NCBI GenBank assembly: GCA_964247055.1
Contig: OZ176050.1
Coordinates: 15,128,001 to 15,192,000 of the forward strand
DNA from: Paragordius varius
Lineage: Eukaryota; Nematomorpha
Reading direction: 5' to 3'
Length of the DNA: 64,000 nt
Below the pieces are notes generated by a model. It was not told where the DNA came from. It made no database searches and worked only from the letters and a program-made list of their open reading frames with translations. Position numbers and translations under genes: made by a program. Positions 36,563 to 51,800 of this stretch are shown here, piece by piece. Within the stretch, counting starts at the first letter, position 1. Every line of letters starts with the position of its first letter.

Positions 36563-36849
36563 CAGTAAAAACTGATATTATACAGACAAAATGTAAAAAT
36601 AAAAAGACAATTTTTTTTCAAAAGACAACCATACTTTTTTAAAACTAAATTTATCCTTTAAAAAGATTTAATTACAATCGTAAAAGACAATTAATTATGT
36701 TACCAATTGACATTTCTATATGAAACTTTGTAGTTAAAACATTAAGTTATTAAAAATAAACAAGATTAAAAAAGTATAGTTGTCTTTTTGGAAAAAAATA
36801 TTTGTCTTTTTATTTTCAAGTTTTGTCCGTATAATTTTAATTTATACTG
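36563..36849. mobile_element. MITE-A copy at aminopeptidase 3' end
   Basis: Starts CAGTAAAAACTGATATTATA, ends AATTTATACTG, perfect TA on both sides. It lies 15 bp downstream of the minus-strand aminopeptidase stop and so falls within its 3' UTR. Confidence 0.8.
36809..36814 (-). promoter_or_regulatory. Probable aminopeptidase poly(A) signal inside a MITE
   Basis: Minus-strand AATAAA about 50 bases after the aminopeptidase stop. It lies within the right terminal repeat of the MITE-A copy at 36563-36849, whose end is only 15 bases from the stop codon. Confidence 0.45.
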
Positions 36850-36864
36850 TAAATATCATCCATC

Positions 36865-39800
36865 TTATACATTGTGGTTTTGTAACCAGCCCATAATTGC
36901 TTCATAATTCAATTTGACCGATTCAATATTGGTAATAATATGTTCCCGCGTTTGATAAAATGCTTTTTCTGTAATTAATCCGCCGGCTAACGGCGCTTTG
37001 AAAAATGTCTCGTAATCAGACAGCAGTTCCTTTGTCCCAAAGCCTGAATAAAGAGTAAAAATTGATAAAAATGAATAGCTAATTAATAAATTTTAATTAC
37101 AACTCACTTGCACAAAATATTAACAATTAATAATTTTTGGATTAAGTAACTTATTAAAAATTTTGGGCTTATAATATATCCAAAATATAGAAATTTTTTA
37201 GCTTTAAATTCTAGAACTGTCTCATTTTTCTTAATATCTATTAATTTAGTTAAATATATTAGCAATAATAACCATAACTATATAAAAAAGTATTATATTA
37301 GACTCGTCTAATATAAGCATTTACATCACAACAAATTCATATTATTATCATTTAATTGGTGAGATTTTGAGTTTGGTTGAAAAAGTTGAAAAATACCTTT
37401 ACAAACATTATCGATTAACATGTCAAAGACTAATGAATTTTTCCCGAATTTTCGAAGAAACAAATTCCATTCTTTTTTGACAAATTCCCAAACACGGTTT
37501 TGTGCGCTTTGCAACGGAGATCTTCCTGAAATCCAAGATAATAAAACGATCGAGTTTTGAGGCTTTATAGAATCTTTCTTATTCTTACAAATTAATCCGC
37601 TCTTGATGTACCCTAAAAGTCTATAGCAGTTAAAAATAATTAATAATATAACTGCTAGTTTCATGTCTTCTAAAAAACGGATGATAAAAACACGATAAAA
37701 AAGTCATAAACGCTGAATAGTTATAAAGAATGGTGTCAACGTTTGAAAGATTGAATATCATCCTTAAAATAATCTTATAATGTAAATATAACGCTCCTCT
37801 GATTTAAAATATAAGTCATAAGAGGTGATTAAAAAAATTACTTAACATCGTTAATTTTGAGAAAGTCAAATAAAATTAGTTCGTCTCATAATGTAGTCAT
37901 TTTTTGTAAAGGACTTGTAATGAAAGGAAATCAATTTTATATTATACTAGCGTAAATCTCGTGCTGCTACGCAGCCCGAGGTCCTTCGGACTTCTGGGGG
38001 GGGGGGTTATTTGAAAAAAGGGACAATAAAATGATCTACATATGTGGATTATTTCGAAAAATTATTTAATAGCTATGATCTCATAGGAATCTTAAAACGG
38101 TGCATTCATACTAATTTATTATTTACTTGGGGGAGAAATAGATTTAAAAAATTATTTTTGTGGACTTTGTTTTTTTGATAAAAATGGCATTTTACGGGGG
38201 TAGCGGGTAAAAAGAGGACCTAAATCAAAAAAGTGAGTCGACTATGTTCAGCGCGATCAAAAATAAGTAAACAAAAATCATATTTGAAATTGATTGGTCC
38301 AACACGTTCTCCAAAAAATTGACTGAACCCATTTTTCACACGGGGTGGGCCCGAACTGGGGACCTAATTCCAAAAAAGGGCGAAGCTATTGTCGGGGCTT
38401 TCATTAATGATTATATTTTTTCGATATTTGGATTTGAATGGGTTCATCGGTTTTCCGGAAACAGATCACAAAGTTACATGAGAAATCAGTTTTTCGCGGG
38501 TAGCTCCTTACCCAGCAGCTATCATTAAAAAAACGCTTGACTAAAATTTTTGCCTTTTAACAGGGAATACGTGGAATCCATATAGAATTTTTACGGTCTC
38601 ATGTCTTGGTCGAAAAAGAGATTTAAAAAAATATTTTTGTGGACTTTGTTTTTTGAAAAAGGTGGCATTTTACGGGGGGAGCGGGTAAAAAGAGGGCCTA
38701 AATCAAAAAAGTGACTCGACTATGTTTGGCCCAATCGAAATAAAAATCATATTTGAAATAGAATGGACCAACACGTTCTCCGGAAAATTGTCTCAAAGAC
38801 ACGATTTTTGTGGGCTTCTGTTTAAAAAAACCCGTTTTTCACACGGGGTGGGCCCGAACTGGGGGCCTATTTCAAAAAAGGGCGAAGCTATTGTCGGGGC
38901 ATTCATTAATGATTATATTTTTTCGATGTTTGGATTTAAATGGGTTTACCGGTTTCCCTGTACCAGATCACAAAGCCAGCATTTTCCATTTTTATAAATA
39001 TATAGATGAATGTTGTATTTATCTTATAAGTGTTTCGCCCAACTTTCAGCCGTATTAAAAAAACATTGTCTTTTAAAAACCATCATCAAGCTATTTTTTA
39101 ACGTCATCCAATATTGAAGTGCTGGTTTGCGAGAATGTGCCCCAGCGATGCGGCCAGGGTCAGCGGGTGCGAAAGAATTTAAGCGATAGCAGTGCTTTAC
39201 TGGTTTTGCTTTGTAGAGGTATCAGGTCATGTAGCAAAATTACTTTGCGCCGATTTCGATCGTTTTTCGGTTAATTATTGATTAAAATTAATCATTAGAA
39301 TAAAGTATTAACGGTTTCACCGGGTTTCTTGTACTATATTGGTCCCAGACACTGAGAGCATGCACTTTTAGCCGAAGCGATTTGGCAGTATTGATGGACC
39401 TGGTCATGTAAATACCACGATTCGGGCTTTGATTCGCAAAATAGAGCCATTTTTCATCACACGTCACATTTCAATGCAATGATTTTGCTTTCATGACTTT
39501 CACAAATCTTGCGATACTATATTGATTCAAATTGTATGGGATCCATTCTAAATTTATTGGTATTTTCACATTGCTTGTAAACATCTCATTATTTCTTATT
39601 CTATAAAAGTTCATCATCCAATAGCTCTTGCTTTTTAGCGTCTTCGCAGTTTTCACATGTAATCATATCTTTTATCATTTCAAAACCATTCACGTAGGTT
39701 GATCGATGGAGCATGTTCATCATTATGTTTCAGCCAGCAAATTAAAATTTTCAACGGCCTTTTTCTTCTGATGGCAATGCGTGCTTAGACACAATATTGG

Positions 39801-42800
39801 TCATGATAGAATGATAAAAAGAAGTCGTTAGTTGAGAGAATTATGGTTTTAAATGTTAAATGATCAAAATCGGTCATGTATCGAGTGATCGTCTGCGTAC
39901 TTTTCACTAAAGTCTTCTTTTAGTTAAATCGACAATACCTTAAGGCTACATATTGTATAAAATTACCACATTTTAAGTTTTGACGACCCTTGTAAAACTT
40001 AAATTTTGCCTCCTTAAAATGATTTACTGCATTAATAAATAACCTTTCCATCAAAGTGCTATTGTTAGTTGTTGCTAGGGCCGACAAAAGCGCTCTCTTT
40101 TCAAAGGGAACCAAACTTATTTTATAGAGAGCCCAAGCATCATTCCAGTCTTTTGTGTCACCATACTCAATTCCAGCCTTTACTATTGCTCCAAACAATT
40201 CAGGGTAAGGCTATAACGATTTTGGAGTTAGTTTTATTTTAATATGATAGGTTGTTTATTAAAAAAATAATTTAGTAAAAAAACTTAAAAAGTATAAGAC
40301 TGTCTGCTAAGTCGAAAATATTGAGCCGGAATTTACGCTTTTATGATTTGGAATCGTAATATTGGTTTGTGTTATAAATTGGTTGTTTATTAAATTTTAT
40401 ACCTCAACTTAAGCTTTATAGAAGTTATGGCTCTTCCTTTAATAAAAATATGGACTTTTAATTTTATGACTAGTTGTACCGGTTATTCAATAATTATAAT
40501 ATTTTTGTGCATATTGGATAGGGAGGAATTTTTTTACATCTAATATTTTTTATCAACTATGCTAGCAAACATTTTAGTTTTTTGGTAATTGTAGAAAAAC
40601 GCAACAAGGGGTTTATATTGATTGGCAGAATAATATAGAAGGGATCAAGAATCAAATAAACTATTATTACATTATAACTATTAATATAAAAAAAGTATTT
40701 CTTAGCCCTCCCTTGACTGGAAATCATGAAAGATGAAAAAATTTTAAACCAGAATCATGATCGTTTTTTTAGAATGTTGTGAAGAAGCTTTTTACTATAC
40801 GGTCTCGGAAGCCGGTTTAAATTTTTTAATTCCATTAAATTAATATTTGCAGTTATACACAATCATATTATATATTTAGGTAACATTCTTTTAACAAGTA
40901 CAGTGAAAATTGGAATTATACGGACAAAATGTTAAACTAAAGACAAATATTCTTTTCTAAAAGACAACCATACTCTTCAAATCTTGATTTTTTTAAATAT
41001 AACTCATTTTTTCAATTGAAAAGTACATAATACTGTACATGGGTAACATAATTACAATTAAATGATAATAGGATAAATTAGGGTTTTAAATAGTTGATGT
41101 TGTCTTTTGAACAAAAATATTTGTCTTTATATTTTTACGTTTTGTCCGTATAATTTCAATTTTTAATGTACAAGATATAAATATGGGGTTGTTTAGATAA
41201 TTGGTCTTTATATTTTACGTTTTGTCCGCATAATTTCAATTTCTACTGTAAATGGCCTTAGTTACGGTTCAATTATCACTAAACAAGCACTACACCTAAT
41301 TGAATTAGAAAATAGTAGGACAAAATCTTGTTTGGAGTTGACTAATCCATTGTTTTTTACTATTATCTGACGACTTCATTATTTTAAAACGAAATATTTA
41401 ATAAAGCGTTTATAAACGGTCGTAAGATCAAATACCTATCATTTTTTATGGTTTGATTACTAGAGCTAAAACTCAATAATTGTATTTTATTACGATTTAA
41501 TTCGTTTGTTATATTAATTCAATGTTGTTGAATAAAATACCGTGGTTCGATTTGCAGAGGTGTAATTATCCATCCAATTTCTAAATAAAGATCTGCATTT
41601 TGTGATTGTTGGTTCATGGCCTAACACCACCGCCATTTCAATAGTTTTGGCTTGTAAAGTCCTATAATATATTAATTAAACCGCATACTATAATCTGAAA
41701 AAATGCCTGTAGTAGTTACTGCATCATAGCAATTAGTTTATGATATGATTAAAACTCAATTTTCTTCTAGCTTATAAATAGGTATCTAAGAATTAAATAT
41801 ATAATGAAAAAAGTTTCCAAATAATTTTTTTCTATATTGCTTAATAACCAATGCTGGGGTGAAGGTTGTAAGGGATTTTCTATTACATTTACAACCAAAT
41901 ATTTCACAACCCCAATTGCATTAGCTATATCAAAAATGAACAAGTTCAATGTTCATAAATTATTAAAAGGATCACTCTCAGAGCTAATATTTAAAAACCT
42001 ATATTTCAATTACGTTTTTCCCTATTAATAATTTATATATTATAGCACCATTTGAATACCTAACCTCATGTTTTGCCCAAATAAAAAAATGTTAATTTAC
42101 AAATCTGCGTGTGAGACTTCTTCCGCACTTTTCCAGGGATTAAAGCGTTCTAACAGTTTGTCAAGTAATAAACGATTGATAAATGATCGCATAAGTTCCG
42201 CAAACAGCGTCGAATTATTATAATGTCGAAACTGATTATAAAAGTCCTTGATTGATTCCAAAACCTCTAATAGAGGTAAAGTGCCATTCTCGTTCAAATC
42301 TAAAAAACATAAAAAACCTTATGAAACATTGTATAATAGTCAATTTTAATTTCATAACCTACTACGTTATCGGGATAAAGTGCTTCATGATTGTGGTATG
42401 TCCAAAAAGATTATCCTCATATAGAAAAATCATCAAAAAATATTTCTAACTCTCAATTAATACTTTTCAGAAATTATAAAAATTTAATTTGGTCATCCAA
42501 GGTTAAATCCATTTATGTTTAACGTTTATGTCTCACCTTTAAAGGAAAAAGGATTCTCTGGGTTTTATAAAAGATTACATTAAAACTAAACGTAAATAAC
42601 ATCAACTAAATTTATTAAACCTCATTTTATATATTTACACCTTAAATCATTTAAGTTAGCGAAAAAAAATCATGTAAAAATATTTTTCACTATTAAAATT
42701 ATAGTTATTTGGTGTTTATGTTTGGTCAATTATTTTTACTGTATAAAGTTTATCAAAAAGAGTCAAAAAATAAATAAAATATATTTTTTAAGGTAGATAT

Positions 42801-45800
42801 ATTATTTTTTTAAAGGACCTGTGTCATTCGTATCGAAAGCATTAGGATTAACGTACAACAGAAATTCCAAGAAATTAACATATGGTTCATATCCAAATCT
42901 GACAATATAAAGGAAACATTAAATATGTAAACCAAATTTATAATGTAGTAATATGTTATTATTCTTTGGCGGACAAAAAACCTGCATATTTCCATGACTG
43001 AAAATTAATAAAAAATATATGGGAAACGATTAGTTAATAATAATTATATATATTTGTGCTTGTTAGCACTCATCAAAAAGATAAGAGTGGCTTTCACAAA
43101 TCCTTAAATACCTAACTTCTTACCATATGATATTTTTAATAAAATTAAAAATTAGATAAAACTAAAGTTAAGCCAATTTTTTAAACTTTTTTAGCGGTGT
43201 ATGAATTAGTTTAACAATTACAGGAAAATTCACATTTTAGAGTTAATTCAACTAGGCATTCTTAGCAATAAGGTATTCCAATTAAAATAATGTAAATAAC
43301 TTTGCTAGAATCCTCATATTGTAGATAAGTTGAGTCCTTTCCGTATCCGTTATAACTGAAGCGTTGGTTTTAAGTACATTAAGTAGGGCAGAATATATTT
43401 GAGGACCATATCTAACAAGGTAAAATCCTGAATAGTTTAGATTAGCTTTGACCCAAACATGTTGGTTCGTTTCGAATGTTTTAAGAGTTGTTTTATGCGA
43501 AATATTTTGTTTATGCATCCAAACCACCTATAATTATATATAATAAAGTTGAACTAAAATTTTGGCACATATTTATTGATTTTCATCGATGTTGCTAATA
43601 TAAAGGGCTGTTTATTTAATATCTATCCATTCATATTGAGCCAAAATTTGCAAATAATATTTATATTATTGTATAATTATTGATCAAGTATTATGCTAAT
43701 ACATTGATTTTTTCCGATTATAACTATATATGGAAATTAGTAAAAAAATTTATTACATTGACAATTTTTTATCCTTATATTTTTTTAGGTCACAACGGTC
43801 ATATTAAGCTAGGTATGATATCCTGAGGAAAAATTTACCCCCGATTGCACACTGTGTAATATATAATAACAACAACTAGCTTCTTACATATAGTAACCAA
43901 TAAAAACTTTAATATGAAGTTGCCGACTCAAGTTTTAAAAAAATTCATATATTTAATATGATAATCCATACAAACCTTTGTTGAATAATAGAAAAAATTA
44001 TTAATTATGCATATTAACTATATAATTAAGCCTTCATATAAAAAAATATTTTTAAAACTCATGCAAATTAATCTATAAATTATGGGTTTCTAAACATATG
44101 GCTTCGTTATGAATTTTAGGTTTTAACGATCCGAAAAACCCTATATAAGGTTAACAAACATTTATTGGATTTTAAACAGATGAGTTAAAAACTACAATTT
44201 ATAGCGATTTTCGCTACTTCATTGCCAAAATTCGGGAAGATTTATTAAAAATTGGTTTAATAATAATAATGTTACTATAATTCTTCCCTATATTGATGTC
44301 TGTCGAGTGTTGGACACCTCAGGTTCAATTAAAAAATAGGTGGATATTTAAAACATCAAAATAAAGCACATCATTTTCAATAAAAACCAATGTATGGAAT
44401 CGACAGTGTAATGCTATCATATCTGAAAATAAACGCAATATTATTATCTTTGTTAATAACCGTTATTACAAAACCTATATTACAACTCCGTTCATATAAA
44501 AAATTTTACGTTGCGGAAAAACCTGTTTTTTGAATCCTACTAAATAAACATTTATCACTCAGCCATTTTTTTTATATTTTCACATCTGGTCTGTAAAAAT
44601 TTTAAACTTGGATTTGACCGTTTATGAATTGTTAAAATGTGTAATCATACTTTATTGTTATTGTCAAAAGTGGATTTTTGATTTCCGATTTTCATAGTAA
44701 GAGGTATATTCCAGCGACTGTTAAGTTCATCCCTGCTTGTTGCATTCAAAAATTGGTTGGAAAACTTATTTTGATATATAGAAAAAAAATATTGCGACAT
44801 AGTAATGTTATGGCTTTCATTTTGTGGTATAGTAAAATTGACATTGATAGGATCCATTATGGTAACCAAAGGAAACCCTTTCTGTATATATAAAAGGGTT
44901 AATAAGACATAGAATTGCTCATAAATATATAATTAATTAATATATATATATATATATATATATATGGATCTTTGTTTGGCAATTTATTATTGGAGGAATA
45001 TATTTTTTTACAATGTGTATGTAGTTTTGGAAATTGCATTCGTTATAATTGCATTACCTAAATATAAAAATTATAGTCAAATCACATGCAAGCTTTGATC
45101 ATTTCATAACATAGACCTGCGATAAACAAGTTTTAAAATATTTTTCGAAACAATTCAATTTTAAGAGAATTCTAAAACTTATAAACTCAAATATATTCAT
45201 AACTATCTTATTAGGTTTTTCATTAGAAAGTATGAAAAATCATTCTTGTGAAACTTTTTTTTACACGTGGTGTGTAATAAGAATTATTCCCCATATTTTC
45301 ACTTTGAATGAGAACCATAAATTGGATGCTAAGGTTACGAAAACAGAATTAAAAGTTTGAGGTCATTCACTCCATCATACACCAAACAAAATTTTTGCGT
45401 TCATGCGATATACTTAAATTGTATTTTTCGGTAAAGAAATATGTGACTCAAAAAATATAGATAAATTGGTTAAATTTTTTTAAACACTTTAATGCGTTAA
45501 AATTGATGCACTTCAAACCGAAAAGGAATCAGCCCTATCCGAAATTAAACTTTTGAAAGCTAAATTGGTAAGCGCTCCATCCCGGCCGATCACCCAAAAA
45601 TAATGGGCACATCGATTATAATGGTACATATTTTTGTTTTATTACTTTAAAATTATTTTTATTTATCATTTTTAAAACTATTATAAGAAAAGTTTAGGTA
45701 TGTAAAATATGTTACACAGTAAAAATGCATATTATAGAGACAAAAGGTAAGCATGTAATGCAAATATTTTTTTGAAAATGACTGTTTTACTTTTTAAACT

Positions 45801-48800
45801 TGTTTTTTTTTAAATTTATAACCCATTTCAATTGAAAGTATAAAATGGAGATAAAAATTTGTAAACAATCAATCATATGTTTAATAATTTTAATTAATCA
45901 GTTATAAAGGTGAAAATAAGGTTGAGTAAACGATGGTTGCCGTTAAAAAAATTTTGTTTTAATGTTTTGTCTATAATTTTAATTTTTCCCTATAAACTTA
46001 GTCAAAATAAATGCAAATGATATGAAAAATATTAACATAAATATTATATTTTATATAACATATGTCCACCGTTTTAAAGGTCTGTAATAGAATTAATGAG
46101 TATTTCAATGATCTGCCTTTAAACTCCTAAATTTTTGTAAGGGAAAGTTAGAATATATCTTATGTAAATTGCTAACCACCAGAAATTTGATTATTAAGTG
46201 TGTTTTTATTATTAAAAGACTATAATTTTCATTATTTAAGAAACAAACTTGTTTAATCCATCCCTTCATGATAGTTTCAATCGAAGGCATCAATTCTTTA
46301 TCCATTGAGTAATTCCCTGCTTACCATATATTACAATAAAATAAAAAAGTATGAAATCTGTAAAGTAAATGATTAGTTTATTTTTAATTAGGCCGTTAAT
46401 AGGGCCTCCTACCTTAGTAACCTTAAATGACTCTATTCTCGAAAACCATAATTAAATATATAAAAAATTCTGGTTTTAATAATAATCCCACTATTTTACC
46501 TTTTATGGGGCTCAATTATATTTTACTATACATATTCAAAGCCTATCATTTCGAATGTTATTGTAAAATTATTGCATATTTTTACCAAAATTTCCATAGG
46601 ATTCTTGTAAAACTTTCCATAAATCATTCCCACATGCATTCTCATAGGCATACTTGGACAAAAAAGCTTTTATACCTAAAGCATTTAAAAGTTGTGTTTA
46701 TAAAAATACGATTTTGCAGTTAATTAAAATTTAAGGCGCAGAATCAAAAATTCACAGAAATATGCTTATTAAAAAACCATACAACAAAATGATGTCAATA
46801 TTATCATAATCCGTTATATTTAATATGGTAAAATATGGGGAAACCTGATTCTAAAGTCCATATATAACCCTTATTATATGGTCCATAAAAAAATTTGGGT
46901 AAATGATAGACTGTCGGGTTTTAGTTAGGGTAAAAGTTTTACATTTAGGCTTTTCAGGTCCTGAAACCTATATTAATTGTATTTATGATACAATGTTATT
47001 TAAAATATAAAAGGAATATCAAGAGTAAACCTTTTCTAAAAACAGCGTGTGGAACTATGGGCCCATCAAGCATACGAATCAATAGCGCTGCTTTGTTGTA
47101 AGATATAAGATCATAGGAAGATTGAATATCCGATGGTTTTACTACCAAACCATTACTCACTGGTCGTGAATTCGATAAAACATCCAAAAGAATGACTTTA
47201 GTACTCAACAACGATATAAATCGGTCAAATACATCTAAAATAATTAAAGCCATTTCAAACAAATATGTAAAATTCGTGAATATTCATTGGCATTTTACAC
47301 ATTATATTAAGTCACCGGACAATTTTAAAATTATATAAATTTTATCCTGGAAATCATTTGAAAGGATTAGATATTATTTTGACTCTAATAACGGTTGCCC
47401 TTCCCGAGCTTCTTAGCCAACTATAATTGGTCCGAAAAATCAAATTGTTTGTTATACACAATCTTATCCGTATTTGTTTATGTGTAACTAATGGGTCCCA
47501 CATTACAGTGCACGATTTAGGGGGTTATTTTGAGATGATAATATGTATTTCGATAAAATATAATAAGATTTTTTGGTGCTTTTGATTTTGGGGCTTGCAA
47601 GTGATTAGTCAAAGATTCTTCCACTTTTATGGTGATTCCATATCGAAAAGTCGCAAAATTAGCGGACATTATAGCAAATAAATTATTTTGGCATGCTTCA
47701 TTCCAAAAAATATTATATTATATCATAAAAAGCAAAATATTTTTTAATAAAATTATTGACTTAGGCTCTAAAAGTTGAAATTTTTTAACACCTTTAAAAC
47801 GGGCTGTTTTCTTAAAATTAACTCCAAACTACCAAGATTGTGCTAATTTTTTTTAGATATATGTTGAATTTAATATCTAAAAAAGATTTATTTTAAAAAA
47901 TCTATACTTTTCTTCAAAATTCAAATTTGAAAAGATTTTTAAGCATACCTCATTGCATTTTGAGGCCTGATGGAGACTTTTAGAAAGATGCTATGATTCA
48001 AAATTTTTTACAACCTTTGTTTTTCTTCAATTTTAAATTTAATGTAAAATGTTTATTCTCACTGCTGGTCGATCGAATGTTATAATCAAAATTCTGAAAT
48101 AACATGTTTAAAGTTAAAATTATGTAAAAGTGTTTTTATAACCCTTTTTATGCTGCGAAATACCGAAAACGGTTTATAAAAATAATTATAATTTTTTTTG
48201 ATTTCGTAATTAAGGCGTATATAAAAGTTGTTTTCTCGCATCAGCATTTTATTTTAGAAGATTATCTTATTTGAAGGGTCCAAACATTTGCAAATTTCGG
48301 AGCCTACGTCCAAAATTTATGGAAATATTGTTTTATTTATATATAGTTCATAAATCTAATAATATGTGTTTAAATTTAATCATTTAGCTTTTACCAGATA
48401 AATTCTCTTAAATATATAAGAAATTGCGATTTTTTCTTATGGAGATATCGACACAAAAGTAATTTTAGATTTTAATTTTTTGTCCATCAAAAAAAACGAC
48501 TTTCGTGTTTTGCATGTAAAATTAATAGCATTCCTGAAATAAAAAATAAAATGTAATTTGGGGCCCAAATGGCGCATTGCTATTCATAACTTCCTAGAAA
48601 AGAAATTTTATTTTTTTTGGCTTTTTCTCCAAGATTTTGCAAAATTATCAAATAGCCTATAATATTCAAGTGATCAATTTTGATTCTAAAACAAACGTTT
48701 TTTTAATTAATAATATAATAAATAATAAAAATGATACTCCATTGGGGAAAGAGTGCATGAGCACAAATGATGGCCATGTAGTTTGCGAAACCTTCCTTGA

Positions 48801-51800
48801 GCCACAAATCATCCCACCACCTCATGGTCACTAAATTACCGAACCACTATAAATGCGCGTAAAAAGTTTGTTAAATCTGTAATTACAAAAATGAAGGTGG
48901 CGGTCTTTTTGGACAGAAAAAATGTTCAGCCCTTAGGGGTTAACTTAAATTTTTTTTGAGGAATCTTTTAAAATTTTTAAATCTAAAAATTGAAATGTCT
49001 TTAAGTTTGAAAACGAATAACTCCATAAAATAATAAAAAACTACTTTTATAATGAATGTGCCAATCGGGTAAATCCAACCTCCAAATTAAGCGCAAAAAA
49101 TGGTTTGAATTAAATTTGGGTTATAATCTTATGAAAAGAGTTTAGGGCCTTTTTGAATTAATCCTTGACTAGAACCACGCCCCATATATAATTATGATTT
49201 ATGAAAATGTGTATACCAATATAAATTGTTATAAATATGTATAAATATATTATCATAGCCGGTCACTTTGAGGTAAGCTTGTGTATCTACACATATTTTA
49301 ATTTTCAACACAAAATAACTTCCAGTATATTTCCGGAAGACGCGTAAACAATATTATGATCTTTCTTAAAATAACTTATAATGATGACCGCTTTTTATGA
49401 ATTGGGGGTCGGTATTACCATCAAAGGCTTCCTGTGGAAACGTGTGTAACCAGCCCTCTTTAAATTATTTTAACATATTTCTTTAGGAGTGAGGTGATTC
49501 TAAACACGTATTGGTTAAGGGGTCTGATTTTTATAATTGGACTTTATCAGGGCTGTCCAGCACGATGGCTAAGTCAGTGGTCCGAAAAGGGGACAAAAAA
49601 TTGGTGACCATTAGTTTAAAAATAAAAATCTAGTTTGTTTTCAAAGTCGCAAGTAAAAAGGTGAGATTGTAATAAAGTCAACCATATTTCTAGAATTTTA
49701 TTTTTTTATCGATATTATAGGTTAAATACATTTAGAATCAGTTGTCGCATATTTAGTTAATAGTAATATAGGCTTATATAAAATGCTAAACATAATTGAT
49801 TTTAGTGATAAGTTTTTTTAATAAAAGCTTTTACATCTTAAAACCTATAAATTCAAACATTATTTTAGAATATATGATTAACTTGATGCGCCATTTCATG
49901 ACCAATGATGAGAGCGACAAACTCTTTTTGAAATTCAGAGTTGACATTTGATTTATAAAGCAATCCAATCATCCGAAAAGTTACTAAACCCCAGTTTTCC
50001 GTACCACCGCTATAAAAATCGGGTATCGCTACAAAATCTAATAGATAAAGTAAAAAAAAACTTTTCATGTAAATTAAAGAAATTAATAAGTATGATAATG
50101 TATTATTACAAATGTGCACATTGAAGCAAAAAAGCGACTCGTTTAATATTAGCTTGGAAATAAAATTGGTATTATGCCATTTATATCAGAGTGACATAGA
50201 ATTTTTTAATTTTTATAAGCAATTTTCAACTGGATTCATAAGTATCAAGTGTTATTTCTAGTATAAAAGGTTAAATCATTGTAATAGTTTGAATAAATAT
50301 CGCCTAAATAGCGCAAAATATATTATTTTGGGAAAAGCTAATGTTTCAACTATAATATTTCACCAGGATACAAAATAAATTTCAACTAATATAACTATAT
50401 CATTATTTGGTATATATACCCCTCTAAACCTCTAGAATACTTTCAATATTTTTTAATAGTGTATTTATTTTTGGGGTGATATATTTTGGATTAGATCTAA
50501 ATATGATTGTGCCAAATTAAAGATGCATCTTTTTAGCCGCATTCCTCCAAAGATATCTCAAAACTGTAAAAATCGTCTCAAATTTTTTTTTATTTGTTAA
50601 AATAGCTAAAAACTTATATTAAAAAAAATAAATAATCATAAACATATAATGATGTTGCACTTGCCAACATATATTATTATCAGTCTTGTATTTGAATTTT
50701 AGAGCATCATAGAATTGTAGAAATTCCAAAATGTAAGAATTTTTGTTCATTAAACAGTAAACGTAAAAAATATATTCATGATAGATAATTGTAACAGACT
50801 TCATATAGTGCTTTTGGTCTTGGCCTTACGAGTAAAATAAGAAAGTTATTACCATTTTGTTGCAATTGCTCCATATCAAAAAAAGGCGAAAAAGCCTATT
50901 TTGCCATAAAAAGGTTTAGGTGAAAGCTAAATGCTTTCCATAAAATATTATTATTATTATAATAAATATTTCTAATGTAAAACGATACTTTTATAAAATA
51001 TCTTTCTTTAAAAGTATAACAATTTCAGAACCGTTCAAAAGGGGTTATTTTTTTAATATAAACGTAAAAAAGCCGAAATTTTGAGATAATTTTTTTTAAT
51101 ATACAATAGATTATGAAAATGAGAAAGCTAGAAATATCTTTTAAACTAAAATTTGCCTGGAAGATCATTTATCCATGATATTGAAGTACAAAACAGTGCA
51201 AATGTATATATGGCATATAATACGATATATTTTTTTCGTATTGAAAATTAACACCTTTTTACGTTTTATACTATGGTTAGGTGGGGGATTTAATTTTTAA
51301 TTTTTTCCCTAAAAATGTGTATCCATATTTAATTGACACACACACGCACAATTAACAAATTGCTTTATAAATAATTTAATTTTAATTTTCTTCTTTGTGT
51401 ATTAAAATATTAGTAAACGGTTTTTTAATTCTCATAAAAGAGAGTATAAATTCGTAGTATCCTTTAACACTGCGTCAAAATCATGGAGTATACAAAATTT
51501 CCTGATAAATTATATATATGTATCAGGATTATCAAGTCTTGTTTTTAAGAAAAATATTTCCACTTTTGTAGTAAGTGCTTCCTATCAAAAAACGGCCAAT
51601 TTTGCGATTTTCTTATCATTTTTTTGGTAAAACCAAATGCTTAATCCAAAAAATATATTAGATGTGGAAATTTTTTCGCTTAAAATGGCCAAGTTGTCTT
51701 AAAAAACAGAAATGCCGAGATTGCGCAATAAAAGTTTAATATATGTATATCCTAAAATTTAATATTTAAAAAATTGCATGCTTTTTTGAAAATATTTTTT

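Larger units (their letters stand above)
35276..36864. other. Intergenic between Helitron copy 1 and aminopeptidase 3' end
   Basis: No gene is seen. Two full MITE-A copies (35801-36070 and 36563-36849) occupy a third of it; the rest is AT-rich unique sequence. Confidence 0.5.
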
